Shown here: in pieces, positions 10,713 to 20,306 of the stretch
How the letters are laid out: every line of letters starts with the position of its first letter
How positions within the stretch are numbered: position 1 is the stretch's first letter
Made by a program: the position numbers and the translations under genes
The notes under the pieces: model-generated
Database searches by the model: none
What the model saw: the letters and a program-made list of their open reading frames with translations, nothing else
Told to the model about the DNA's origin: nothing
Source of the DNA: Owenia fusiformis
Lineage: Eukaryota > Annelida > Polychaeta > Sabellida > Oweniidae
Length of the DNA: 64,000 nt
Assembly: GCA_903813345.2 (NCBI GenBank)
Contig: CAIIXF020000002.1
Coordinates: forward strand, 31,118,926 to 31,182,925
Reading direction: 5' to 3'

Positions 10713-12701
10713 ATGTTTTACAAATACATACTACGGATGCGCCATTTCAAGTGCTCTATAAAGACATCAGTGTTTGGACTGTTTCTGGTCGCCATAGCAA
10801 CGGGCTTAGTAACCATACATACAAACGCATCGTATTTGATGAATATGGTCAGACACACAGATCATGCTAATGCAATAAGCGGTCAGCATTTCTCTGGATT
10901 CCTTGTGAACACTCCAGGCTGTAAAATCCCAGATATAAACCCATTCGACACAAGCATTCGGCATTTAGTGACGCACGACACTTTGGAATGTGATGGTGCC
11001 AAAAGTTTAACATTTACAGAAGGATCCCTTCTTAAAATTAATCGCTCGTTATTAGAGACGACATATTTCAATTTTAGCCATTGTAGTTACCAGGCTATTC
11101 AACGCGATGGCAACAACGAAACTGACAGATTATTTCGATATGATCCTAAAATTGTAAAATTCAAAGATGAGGTGAAGCTCAGGGATGAATTTATCCGTGT
11201 TGTGTGTCATAATATCCCCGGGAAAATGATTTACACAAACTTCCATGCAGTTGTTTTTGAGAAACATTCCGTCGAGAAAGACTGTGCAGAAACAGAAGCT
11301 ATGTACAGTAAAACAGCGAAAGAAAAGGCTTTAGAAACATTTAATTTAATCATACTAGGAGTTGACTCGGTCTCGCGACTGAATTTCATGCGACAAATGC
11401 CGAAAACACGAGCGTACCTCACAGATGTGCTACAAGCGTTGGAGCTGACGGGTTATAATAAAGTGGCTGATAACACTTACGTCAACCTTGTCCCAATGTT
11501 TGCTGGCAAGTTTGTCGAGGAACTCCCGTGGGACGAACGTTACAGTGACATTGCCTTCGATAAATATGAATTCTTTTGGAACCAAGCTCAAAAACGCGGA
11601 TATAGGACATTGTATGCAGAAGATGCACCCGAAATTGCAATTTTTAACTATGAGAAAGAAGGATTTCACAAACCACCGGCTCATTATTATCTCAGGCCTT
11701 TCAGCCTTGCGATGGAGAACCACGGGTCCGTCTGGGATGATACTCATAATTGTGTAGGGGACAAATTGGAGACGAACAAGGTGCTGGATTATGTAAATGA
11801 TTTTGTAAAATTATTTAAAAATCGCCTCCATCTTGCGTTCGCTTTTATCACGCGTTTAACTCATGAAAATATTAATTTAGTTGGAGTCGGAGATGACGCA
11901 TATCTGGAATTTTTCAAAACCATACATCAACAAGGTAACCTAGAAAATTCTGTTGTTTTGTTCTATAGTGATCATGGAATACGGTTTGGAAAAATCAGAG
12001 AGACGAACGTGGGTAAACTCGAAGAACGTTTACCTTTCTTATACTGGATATTTCCAAAATGGTTCTATAAAAAATATCCTCATTTGGATAAAACTTTAAG
12101 AACTAATGCTCACCGATTAACCACTCCTTTTGACATATACGCAACTTTGCAAGATATCATCGACTTTAAAGGAATCACTAAAGTTTATGATAAACCGGTC
12201 AGAGGAATGAGTTTATTCAGTGAAATCCCTGTAACTAGGACATGTGAAGATGCTTGGGTTTTTCCCCATTGGTGTACGTGCCAGAAGCAGATCTCAGTGA
12301 ATAAAACAGATGGTCACGTGATACACGCCGCTAATATGGTGGTCCAATTCATAAATGACCAAACTAGCTCACATAGGAAACTATGCACCCTTTTAAAGCT
12401 ATCAGCTATTACAGATGCACGAATGACAACATCTAGTGACGAAGTTCTCAAATTCCGAGAGAGTCATAACTCAGTCCTTGGGCGTAAAGTTGACTATGGT
12501 TCCCCTGTGAAACCGATCATTCATTATCAGATCATTTTACGCACGTTCCCCGGGGATGCACTTTTTGAGGCCACAGTGAGGTACAGCGATGATGATGGGA
12601 AATATCATATCATGGGAGATATCAGTCGGATAAACAAATATGGGGATCAGTCGGCATGCATTTGTAAACATCAACTAAAGAAATTTTGTTTCTGTGGATA
12701 A
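10713..12701 (+). CDS. DUF229 family sulfatase/alkaline-phosphatase-like type II membrane protein
   Basis: A 662-aa protein in one coding exon. A splice acceptor (CTACTTTCAG, ending at 10709) sits three bases before the ATG, so a 5' non-coding exon is expected upstream. The N terminus is basic with one membrane segment (about residues 18-36, VFGLFLVAIATGLVTI), giving a type II Golgi or cell-surface topology. Core motifs of the DUF229 family and alkaline-phosphatase fold are visible: LGVDSVSRLNF (about 215-225), a mid-domain TRLTHEN, and FYSDHGIRFG (about 417-426). The Cys-rich CEDAW..PHWCTCQ region follows, then a C-terminal domain ending CICKHQLKKFCFCG. DUF229 proteins are common in nematodes, amphioxus, hemichordates and echinoderms; their substrate is not established. 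It is followed 265 bp later by another secretory gene on the same strand. Confidence 0.92.
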   Translation: MFYKYILRMRHFKCSIKTSVFGLFLVAIATGLVTIHTNASYLMNMVRHTDHANAISGQHFSGFLVNTPGCKIPDINPFDTSIRHLVTHDTLECDGAKSLTFTEGSLLKINRSLLETTYFNFSHCSYQAIQRDGNNETDRLFRYDPKIVKFKDEVKLRDEFIRVVCHNIPGKMIYTNFHAVVFEKHSVEKDCAETEAMYSKTAKEKALETFNLIILGVDSVSRLNFMRQMPKTRAYLTDVLQALELTGYNKVADNTYVNLVPMFAGKFVEELPWDERYSDIAFDKYEFFWNQAQKRGYRTLYAEDAPEIAIFNYEKEGFHKPPAHYYLRPFSLAMENHGSVWDDTHNCVGDKLETNKVLDYVNDFVKLFKNRLHLAFAFITRLTHENINLVGVGDDAYLEFFKTIHQQGNLENSVVLFYSDHGIRFGKIRETNVGKLEERLPFLYWIFPKWFYKKYPHLDKTLRTNAHRLTTPFDIYATLQDIIDFKGITKVYDKPVRGMSLFSEIPVTRTCEDAWVFPHWCTCQKQISVNKTDGHVIHAANMVVQFINDQTSSHRKLCTLLKLSAITDARMTTSSDEVLKFRESHNSVLGRKVDYGSPVKPIIHYQIILRTFPGDALFEATVRYSDDDGKYHIMGDISRINKYGDQSACICKHQLKKFCFCG

Positions 12702-12966
12702 TCGTATACGAGTTATCAAATAGTAATTTCAACATATGTTTTGTAAATTTATAGCGTCATTTCTACATCATTTTTACACCAAGCGGTATTTTTGTTTTCT
12801 AGCCTAATCCAATAGTAAACTAAACGAAAATCATTAATCATTTGCAAATACTACTCCTTAAAATCGAGTTACATAGAAAAGCATTTCACTTTAGATACAA
12901 AGCTGAATTACTTTAATTACTGAGCATTGAGTGAACCTTAGTTGGAACTGAACATTTGCTAACGAA

Positions 12967-13803
12967 ATGACAGCACCATTGTTTTTGACGCTTACGGTCT
13001 TTGTCGCTTTCTGGACAAAACATGCTGTCACGGTAGATGTAATTGACTCTTCAAAATTGAGCAAATATGCAGATGAGCACCCTTGTATTATCATTACAAC
13101 CATAAAAGGAGATAGTATGTCGTGTTACTTTGATAAAGGAAAGGTTTCTGGAGAAAGAATACAAATCAAAGAAATCCCAGACACATGGATTCGATCAACC
13201 GCTCAGTTTTTAAGCCGCCGTCTAAGTGTCTATCAGGATAAAGATCACGGATTAATTTTCCTTGGGGATAACACGACATTCTTCCCGCCATTTGTGTCAC
13301 CATACGGTAGTTTTAAAAGCTTGGCTATATCGTCATCTGACTCTTTAAACAGTCGTCTTCGTAAAGCAGTGCAGTTGGGCAGTAACAATAACAACGCTAT
13401 TAAGCTCCTCAAAATGGCAATTTCACAATCTGGAAATGATGAATCTAAGACTGGAAATGCACTGGACACGATAGCGTCAGTTGTGGACTTCAGTCGTGCT
13501 ACGATGGTTGTAGATTTGCCACCAGCGGAGCTACTGCAAGCTTTTAAGTCATTTGGAAAACTATCAAGGGATCTTTACATACCTATTATTGTCATACGAT
13601 GGACGGAATTGGCAGAAATCAGGGGGAATATGCAATTTCTCACAAATCTTTACAAGAAAGGTTATAAACCCTTCACAGATCTTTACAATAATGGAGTTAA
13701 ACCCGAAGGTTTACATATAGAGGAATGCTCCAAATGGCCAGAATTTGTAATTTTCAAACTTGCTCCAACGATAAACACTGATGAAGTCGAAACAAACGTC
13801 TAA
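12967..13803 (+). CDS. Secreted protein resembling a degenerate FkbM-type methyltransferase
   Basis: A single-exon 278-aa protein with an N-terminal signal peptide (MTAPLFLTLTVFVAFWTKHA). I do not recognise it by name. Its order of motifs follows the FkbM/Methyltransf_21 fold: LIFLGDNTTFFPPF (where active enzymes have FLDIGANxG), a VEP-like strand (KSLAISSSD), LRKAVQLG, LLKMAISQS, RATMVVDLPPAE (where enzymes have MDIEGxE), YIPIIVIRW, FLTNLYKKGYKPF and SKWPEFVIFKL. The glycine-rich SAM loop and the acidic residues of the KMDIEG strand are replaced, so loss of methyl transfer is likely if the homology holds. A poly(A) signal AATAAA lies at 13859-13864. Confidence 0.6.
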   Translation: MTAPLFLTLTVFVAFWTKHAVTVDVIDSSKLSKYADEHPCIIITTIKGDSMSCYFDKGKVSGERIQIKEIPDTWIRSTAQFLSRRLSVYQDKDHGLIFLGDNTTFFPPFVSPYGSFKSLAISSSDSLNSRLRKAVQLGSNNNNAIKLLKMAISQSGNDESKTGNALDTIASVVDFSRATMVVDLPPAELLQAFKSFGKLSRDLYIPIIVIRWTELAEIRGNMQFLTNLYKKGYKPFTDLYNNGVKPEGLHIEECSKWPEFVIFKLAPTINTDEVETNV

Positions 13804-13858
13804 ACGTTTTATCTCATTTTTTCGTAAATCACATATGGATCTGTTTGTGGGGGTGCTG

Positions 13859-13864
13859 AATAAA
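13859..13864 (+). terminator. Poly(A) signal AATAAA
   Basis: Canonical AATAAA 55 bases after the stop codon at 13801-13803, followed by further A-rich sequence with a second AATAAA-like motif near 13892. Confidence 0.6.
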
Positions 13865-14019
13865 AAAAATAAACCAACTCTTTAAAACCTAAATAAAAAA
13901 TACAGCTCAGCAATTTTTAATGTATTATTTTTATTTATAAAGATACGTCAACAGGTGTACATTAGATGTGACACAAATGTAGTTTATGTTTACCGTGTAC
14001 AAGGGAATGGCTCAACACT

Positions 14020-14183
14020 AAAAGCCTCAGTCACATTTGCTTTACAGGGGTGCACGGTGGCCGTAGCTTCACAAAATCAATAAAGTCTACATCGTACTGT
14101 TTATCCCTATTTTTTATGCTGCATATTTCTATTGAACTTGGGAAGCTACGGCCGCCGTGCATCAAATGTGATTAAGGCATTAC
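14020..14183. mobile_element. Small palindromic MITE between two convergent genes
   Basis: GTGCACGGTGGCCGTAGCTTC and its near complement GAAGCTACGGCCGCCGTGCA face each other, with AGTCACATTTG and CAAATGTGATTAAGGCATTA outside. The outer part resembles the GGTCACATTTGCT MITE family elsewhere in the window. A single arm of the inner part (CGGCGGCCGGAGCTTC) recurs at 58872-58892. Confidence 0.55.
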
Positions 14184-14485
14184 CATGCTAACTGTCAACA
14201 CCTGGATAATGTATATACTAATGGGATGTGATTTTTATCATTACTGATGTCAATTTGTTGATTAATTGTGATTGAGAGGGGGCGTGGACTGGGGGTAGTG
14301 CCAACGATATAATAAATAAAAATGAACAATTGAATCAACAAACTTTATATTTGTTTTTTTATTCGATAACATGTTTTCCCATTGATTGATCACTAAATGT
14401 ATAACATGAGTATATATGAGCATACTCGAAAGGACGCTTATAAAGTACATTGTTTTTTCTTTCATGGTTTACTTGGGCCATCTTT

Positions 14486-15802
14486 TCATCCTTTTGTTTT
14501 ATGTTCTGCAATAGCGTCTCTTGCGAGTTGAGCGACACCTTTTATCCTAATAATGAAACTACGACAGTCATTTGCATGTATACCAACTGCTAGCGTATCA
14601 GGGTCCTCGATGATAATACCTGTTGGGTAAATGAAGGGCTCGTCAATAATCCAATGTCGAATAACCGGACAGGAAGATAGAATGTCATTGTGGACCTCTA
14701 TAGGGTCTGATGTGTAGACTAACTCGTATGGTTCCACGCACAAGAGGGTTACATGGGCGTAGTAGAGCCGGTGATTGTTCTTAGTCTTAACCACAGAGTG
14801 GGTAATGGCAATATAATATGGCCAAATATATAACTGGAAAGGGGTCCCTCCCCTCTGACCGTACTTTAACTTGGGGGAGTGTTCTTCAATAAATATCTTG
14901 GTGCATTTTGTGATATTCTCACAGCGCATGATAATGAGGGGGTTAATCCAATGCACGTAGTGGAGAATACCATTTATGACCATGCTGGACCAGTTCTTGT
15001 CTGCTTGATCCTCGGGGTACTTGTCATACCAGGGCATCATTAACTTGTGGTTGTCATAGTCCCATACATACGTACGTTCATAGGCGTTGTGAGGGGGATA
15101 TTTCATGTGAAAGTTAACGTAAAGGGTGTCATTGATCTCAAACAGCCTCGGGTCTAGCTGTCCAGTGCCATAATGAAACTGTTGGATTGACGGAATCCCA
15201 AGTAAGGACCCTGGTTCAACTTTGGTTAAATTCTTATGGAATGTTTCTGCATAGAGGTAATTATCGTACCATTCGTTCTTAGGTGTATGCTTTCTTCCCT
15301 CATAGTTAATCCATAATCTAAGTACCGCAACGATCTTACCGCGGTGCCAATGCATTGCCGGGCAAATCATGTAGTAGTCATTTTCTGCAGGGGTGTCTGC
15401 GAACATGTCGCTGGCATGACGGGGCTCTGTCTTAAATGTATATAATAACGATGTCGAGATTTCGTGCTTTTTTGGAATTTGCTTAAACTGATCGCCATCT
15501 TTACGGATGACCACCCCCTGCAAGGTTTGTTCATGGATAAATGTGTCAGACACATGAATACTGTTATCATGGTCGATCCGTTTTGTCCTTTTACGAACTA
15601 TCTCTCGTTCGTTTTTTGAGTCCGCTTTAATTAAATTGTCATCTACGTGACTGTTATTTTCAGAAAGCTTAGCAATGATATATACCAGAAGTAAAGCTCC
15701 TATTGCAAGTCCTAACCGCCTTTTTAAAGGTGACTGGCAAAATCGTTTTGTCCATCTAGGCATCATCTCACACTGACCGTCTCGGCAAAATATTTCATCC
15801 AT
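14486..15802 (-). CDS. Type II membrane protein with GH130-like five-bladed propeller (candidate mannoside phosphorylase/mannosyltransferase-like)
   Basis: 438 aa from the ATG at 15802. A splice acceptor (TTTTTTCAG, exon start 15837) lies 35 bases upstream, so a 5' exon exists beyond. A cytosolic N terminus rich in Lys/Arg is followed by one membrane segment (about residues 33-46, IGALLLVYIIAKL), a stalk, then a catalytic-type domain. Motifs resemble the GH130/beta-mannoside family: GTGQLDPRLFEIND, DKNWSSMVINGILHYVHWIN, RGGTPFQLY...AITHS, and FIYPTGIIIEDPDTLAVGI followed by NDC. Likely Golgi resident. It is convergent with the two genes to its left. The family call rests on motif memory only; another propeller glycosidase or glycosyltransferase family is possible. 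Confidence 0.65.
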   Translation of the reverse strand: MDEIFCRDGQCEMMPRWTKRFCQSPLKRRLGLAIGALLLVYIIAKLSENNSHVDDNLIKADSKNEREIVRKRTKRIDHDNSIHVSDTFIHEQTLQGVVIRKDGDQFKQIPKKHEISTSLLYTFKTEPRHASDMFADTPAENDYYMICPAMHWHRGKIVAVLRLWINYEGRKHTPKNEWYDNYLYAETFHKNLTKVEPGSLLGIPSIQQFHYGTGQLDPRLFEINDTLYVNFHMKYPPHNAYERTYVWDYDNHKLMMPWYDKYPEDQADKNWSSMVINGILHYVHWINPLIIMRCENITKCTKIFIEEHSPKLKYGQRGGTPFQLYIWPYYIAITHSVVKTKNNHRLYYAHVTLLCVEPYELVYTSDPIEVHNDILSSCPVIRHWIIDEPFIYPTGIIIEDPDTLAVGIHANDCRSFIIRIKGVAQLARDAIAEHKTKG

Positions 15803-16041
15803 CAACAATAGCTTGCGACTTTGGTAATCAACAAATCCTGAAAAAATTAAAACGACGATCAAGTTTTTAGTCAGGTATACATGTAAAAGCTCAGATCTAA
15901 GGGCCAACACAAAAGAAAATCCTCCGAATTGCGGACATCATCCATTCTGTTTCAGAACAAGGAAAGAACAGAGCGGAGGATATGTACAAAGACTTTGGGT
16001 TCGTAGGATGACACACACACTATAACAGTTATAACTACAAT

Positions 16042-16145
16042 GCATTAAAATGCAAAATGTCAGTACCTACCATTTGTTACAGACGCTGAACACCGTCCAC
16101 AACAAGGTTGAAGACTGTAACGACCACTTGAGTTGGTGACATTAA
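16042..16145 (+). repeat. Short interspersed repeat, copy 2 of 3
   Basis: GCATTAAAATGCAAAATGTC at the left, CCATTTGTTACAGACGCTGAA in the middle, CCACTTGAGTTGGTGACATT at the right; same family as 3508-3622 and 32882-33008. Confidence 0.6.
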
Positions 16146-16253
16146 AATGTGACTTGTATAAGTATAAGACATCCAAAGTATGATTCTTTTATGATACTAT
16201 TCCAGTTGAATTATTATGATCTTATGATCGACTACAATAGGCCTATAGCTATG

Positions 16254-17090
16254 TACAGGGTGACAAAAAAAACTGGAACCCACTTAAGTCTTAATAACTT
16301 CGTCAATGATGCATATTGAGCTAGGTTATTTGGTACATCTATAGTCAACTGAATGTATGACAAGATGTCAAAGTTTTAGCATTCTAGCCCAATTAGTTTT
16401 CAAATGAGGCACGATTAGATAATGTGCTCCAAATGTGCACCACGACGTTGGATGCAGAGCTGGATTCTTCTTGCAAAATTGTCAATGACCCGACTGCATT
16501 CATCTCTGTCTATCTCTCTAATTAGTCTTCCAATGTTGAGTTTTAGGTCATCAATGGTCAGGGGACTATCTGTATACACATTATCCTTGAGATACCCCCA
16601 CAGATAAAAATCTGGGGGGTTCAATCAGGGGAGTGGGGGGGTGGCACATGTGGCGGGTATGGTGACTGATTAATCGATCACCAAAGTGAGCCTGAAGCCA
16701 TCGAATGGACTCATTTGAGGTCTGGGGTGTGGCACCATCTTGTTGGAACCATTGCTGGTCCCTTCTCAAGTCACGTCGTCTACCCAGCGCTCTCCAAAAC
16801 TTTTGAACGTTAGGGATGTAACGTTCTGAGTTGACTGTTGAGTTGTCTTGAGTTCTGACAGACCTCTCCCTCCCCGAATAGGTTGGTTTACCATCACTTT
16901 TCTTCTTTGTTGGTTTTACAGTTCCTTCTGAATCAAACTTCTGTACAAGCCAAAACATCTGTACAAGATCTGTGACTTTCAAGGGGCTCTTCTTGCCCTG
17001 TGATCTCTCATATAGGCAGTTTGTGTCTCTTTAAAGGATTTGTCTCGATATACTTTCTCACAATATAAGTCTTTTCTTCTGTCGTCCATG
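16254..17090 (-). pseudogene. Mariner/IS630-like transposase relic (DUF4817-type head, DDE tail)
   Basis: One end reads TACAGGGTGACAAAAAAAACTGG, typical of this group. The minus strand starts with MDDRRKDLY near 17090, followed after a stop codon by a helix-turn-helix-like part (VTDLVQMFWLVQKFDSEGTV). The catalytic part contains WFQQDGATPQTS and, in another frame, PPDFYLWGYLKDNVY and ARRIQLCIQRRGAHLEHII. At least one stop and one frameshift separate the pieces, so the copy is dead. The opposite terminus is not clear; a weak match lies near 17270. Confidence 0.85.
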
Positions 17091-18170
17091 GCATGATTAA
17101 TATCTAAGCTTCAGTACTCATTATTGTGTCATTTTGTCATGCATTCAGTCTAGTTTCTACCCTGAAGAAACTAGACTGTACTCTACGGTTTCTACCACGA
17201 AACGAGTGACCAAACGACGCTGAAACAAACTGAACGCATAGACTCAATCAGCCCAGATATGCTATTGTACCAAACTGGCTTTATGACAATTGAATAATTG
17301 TGATCAAACATGTACAGTTATATAGTATGTTCTGAATAATCCTATTGTATTTGAGATTTTATGAAATGTGCTACCCATACAATAACATGATGGTTATCGA
17401 TTAAAATGGTTCTTTGTGTCATTGGGAATCGTGAATTTCAAGAAATGGCAAAACTGTTGGATTAACTATGTTAACGATCTGTTATGAATGAATACTACTG
17501 TCTCGGTGGAACAACGTCGAGAAACACATCAAACACACAGACTTCACCATACATTATCAGAATTGTATGCAGCCTATAGTTGTCTCTGTGTTTGTTTTCT
17601 GCTAAGCCTTTACCCAAAATAATACAAGCAATGGTACATAAAACAGAGAATTTATTTCGTATAAGCCTAAAATTGTAAAACCCAGCTAGGAAAACGACTT
17701 TTCCTCCCCCGGCCATTGATGAACTTTATTAGCAATATTATAAGGTGGCCCTAGCTGATATCTTAACTCAGTCTTACGAGTCCTCAAAAGTTTAATAAAA
17801 TTGAGACAAGAGAAAGCGGTCCACATACCCTGAGAAATTTCTATTTTAATTTTCACCTGTCACATATAATTAGGCCTATAGTACCACACCCTCGGTGAAT
17901 TTTCGAACACGTCGACACTATTCCTAGCCCTCTATAAAGGACCCTTAATTCGTCGAGTTTTTTCAATTCATCTGAATTTGATCATTTTCGAATTCCTGCT
18001 GTATATTGCCTGAGAGCAGTCAGTCGTGCACACTATCCTTTTCAATTACATCACTGTTAAATTGTACATCTGCTTTAAATGGGACATAGACACAGACACT
18101 GCCCCATGTCATCGCGAGAAATCACAGCCATCCTGTCAGTTTCCTTTTTAAGAGGTGGTCTGAGTACTAA
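17091..18170. other. Intergenic, nothing recognised
   Basis: No exon-like frame or structured repeat was recognised. A short open frame on the minus strand (17495-17716) has no family resemblance I can see. Confidence 0.4.
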
Positions 18171-18559
18171 AGTCCATTTCACTGCTTCATTTCGTCAATA
18201 GAACGGCAAAAATAAGAAATTGGGAGACCATTGTGCAATAATATATGGAAAAGTATATTCATAATGTACATGAATGACATTTGTATATCTTGGATTGCTT
18301 CTAGTTTGGCTTATAAAGTGTGTGGCCTCTTATATTTGGATGTTTCTCTGCCATGTTATTTTCAATAAGATTAACATGGCTGAAATTCTTCAAATTACAA
18401 GACTGCACAGGCTTATTGCACAAAAAACTAAAAAATCTGAAATATACAAATGTGATTCATGTACATTATGAATAAACTTTTCCATATATTATTGCACAAT
18501 GGTCTCCCAATTTCTTATTTTTGCCATTCTACTGACGAAATGAAGCAGTGAAATGGACT
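18171..18559. mobile_element. Fold-back MITE with about 105-bp arms
   Basis: AGTCCATTTCACTGCTTCAT at the left is matched by ATGAAGCAGTGAAATGGACT at the right. Arms continue through CAATGGTCTCCCAATTTC and CATAATGTACATGAAT almost without mismatch. The central 170 bp are unique to this copy. Confidence 0.85.
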
Positions 18560-19095
18560 CTATATAAGAATGGTCTGTCGTGTCCTGAGTAAGTTTGATT
18601 ATTGTCAAGATACTTACCCAATCTGTTTACTGCCTACTCTAAGGTGATATGCCGTGTTTTCCACATCGGCATTGACACATGCATGTAGTCGTTTCACCCA
18701 TCATGTACTCGTCCTGTACACATCACCGTCTCAACACGGCAAGGTATTTCACTACTGCTCACAGCATATAGTTTTGATCCGTTTAGTACATACACTTTTC
18801 AATTGAATTGATATTTATTTATATGGCGGAGAACTATATTTAAGTGAGACATGTCAATGTGAACTTTTAAATGGAATATCACATCAGTTTAAATCGTATA
18901 TACACTATTATTTGCCAGTTGCCACGGCATCGTACTCACCTTCCAGTTCAGTGATCGGACGTGACATAAGTGACGTTTTTGTCTATTGCTGTTTTAAAAA
19001 AATAAGTTTCCCCAAATTAAAACAATCGAAATCAAAATTGAAGGGGGGGGGGGGGGGTGAACGAAGGCCGGGGGAGTAATGTGTCTTAGAATTTA

Positions 19096-19680
19096 ATAGT
19101 GGTGTCAATTAACCGCTTGAGCATTAACCGGTTAACCGGGGGTTTTTACCGGTTAAAGTCGGTTAACCGGCGGGAAATTTGAACTTATAATTTCAAATGA
19201 AATCTTCATCTTCGATCTTGAAAGTTGAAAAAATTGGAAAAATGATATATCGGCGTTTATTTTTTACGTTCGTCAAGCTTTACGCTATTCTATGTAAGTA
19301 AGCGCGGGAAAGCAATGTGGCAGGGATTAAAGTTGCTGATTGGATGTTTGTAAGGAATTATCGGACCTATCACATGTATGAGTAGCTCACATGAAACCGA
19401 CGCTTGAAAAACAAACAGATTAAAATGCAAAGTAAGCGCGGGAAAGCAATGTGGCAGGGATTAAAGTTGCTGATTGGATGTTTGTAAGGAGTTATGGGAC
19501 TTATGACATGTATGAGTAGCTTACGTGAAACTGACACCATAAAACCAAACGGATTAGCATGCAAAATAAGCGCGGGAAATAACATAATTATACACGGTCA
19601 ACTAACCGCCCATAAAAACTCAGACCGGTCAAGGCATTATCGGCGGTTAACCGGTTAACCGGTTAATACTTGACACCTCT
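19096..19680. mobile_element. Non-autonomous hAT-like element with 8-bp target duplication
   Basis: Flanked by AGAATTTA on both sides (19088-19095 and 19681-19688). The ends contain GGTGTCAA and TTGACACC. Just inside each end are several AACCGGTT or GGTTAACCGG palindromes. The middle contains two direct copies, about 136 bp apart, of a block beginning AAGTAAGCGCGGGAAAGCAA (from about 19294 and 19430), with the start of a third near 19565. Confidence 0.85.
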
Positions 19681-19735
19681 AGAATTTAAGATGGAAGAAA
19701 TTTCCGTGAATTCGTGTCTTTGAAAATGAACTCAT

Positions 19736-20024
19736 TAATGTCTGGGTCACATTTGCTCCGATTCATCGGCCGGCGCCCGGCCGATTGAGTATTTTGTTCA
19801 AAATTGTATTCAGTTTTGAATATAATCATAGGCAAAGGTCGATAGAAATAATTTTTAAAATAAAGATGGCATGGTAATCGATCTGTGTTTATTTATAAAT
19901 ATTCTCTGAGAAAAAGATACTGGATTCTGTTGGTGCTGTCATCTTTATATCGGCCCAGAACCTATGAATATAATACTCAATCGGCCGGGCGCCGTAGTGA
20001 AAATCGGAATGTGACCAAGGCATA
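19736..20024. mobile_element. GGTCACATTTGCT palindromic MITE, copy 1 (longest)
   Basis: Starts TAATGTCTGGGTCACATTTG, followed by TTCATCGGCCGGCGCCCGG and GAGTATTTTGTTCAAAATTG. Ends with the inverted form (ACTCAATCGGCCGGGCGCC, then GTGACCAAGGCATA). Shorter copies are at 43923-44057, 44144-44280 and 46541-46685. Confidence 0.8.
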
Positions 20025-20306
20025 ACTCAGTAACAACTGGATGTAACAACTCGGAAGAAGGAAAAATAAGGACATATGGAGTTATTGGAAATAAGGTCAA
20101 GTTACATCTCTTAATATATATCTTATAGACAAATTACTCCCCCGCCCTCCGTTCAATTTTAATTCACGGTTTTAGATTATTTTTTATTTAACGTAGGCCT
20201 AAAGACTTATGGTAACGTGTTTTACTAACCAACAGTCAATATGGTTTTGTGATAATAACGTCACTTACACGTACAAGTATTTATAACAGATCGTGTACTG
20301 ACCCCC

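Noticed and set aside
11231-11747. Minus-strand frames of 63 and 105 codons inside the DUF229 gene
   Set aside because: They are antisense shadows of a well-supported coding exon.
13861-13900. Tandem poly(A) signals as a regulated 3' end
   Set aside because: A-rich runs make AATAAA likely by chance; only the first was kept as a feature.
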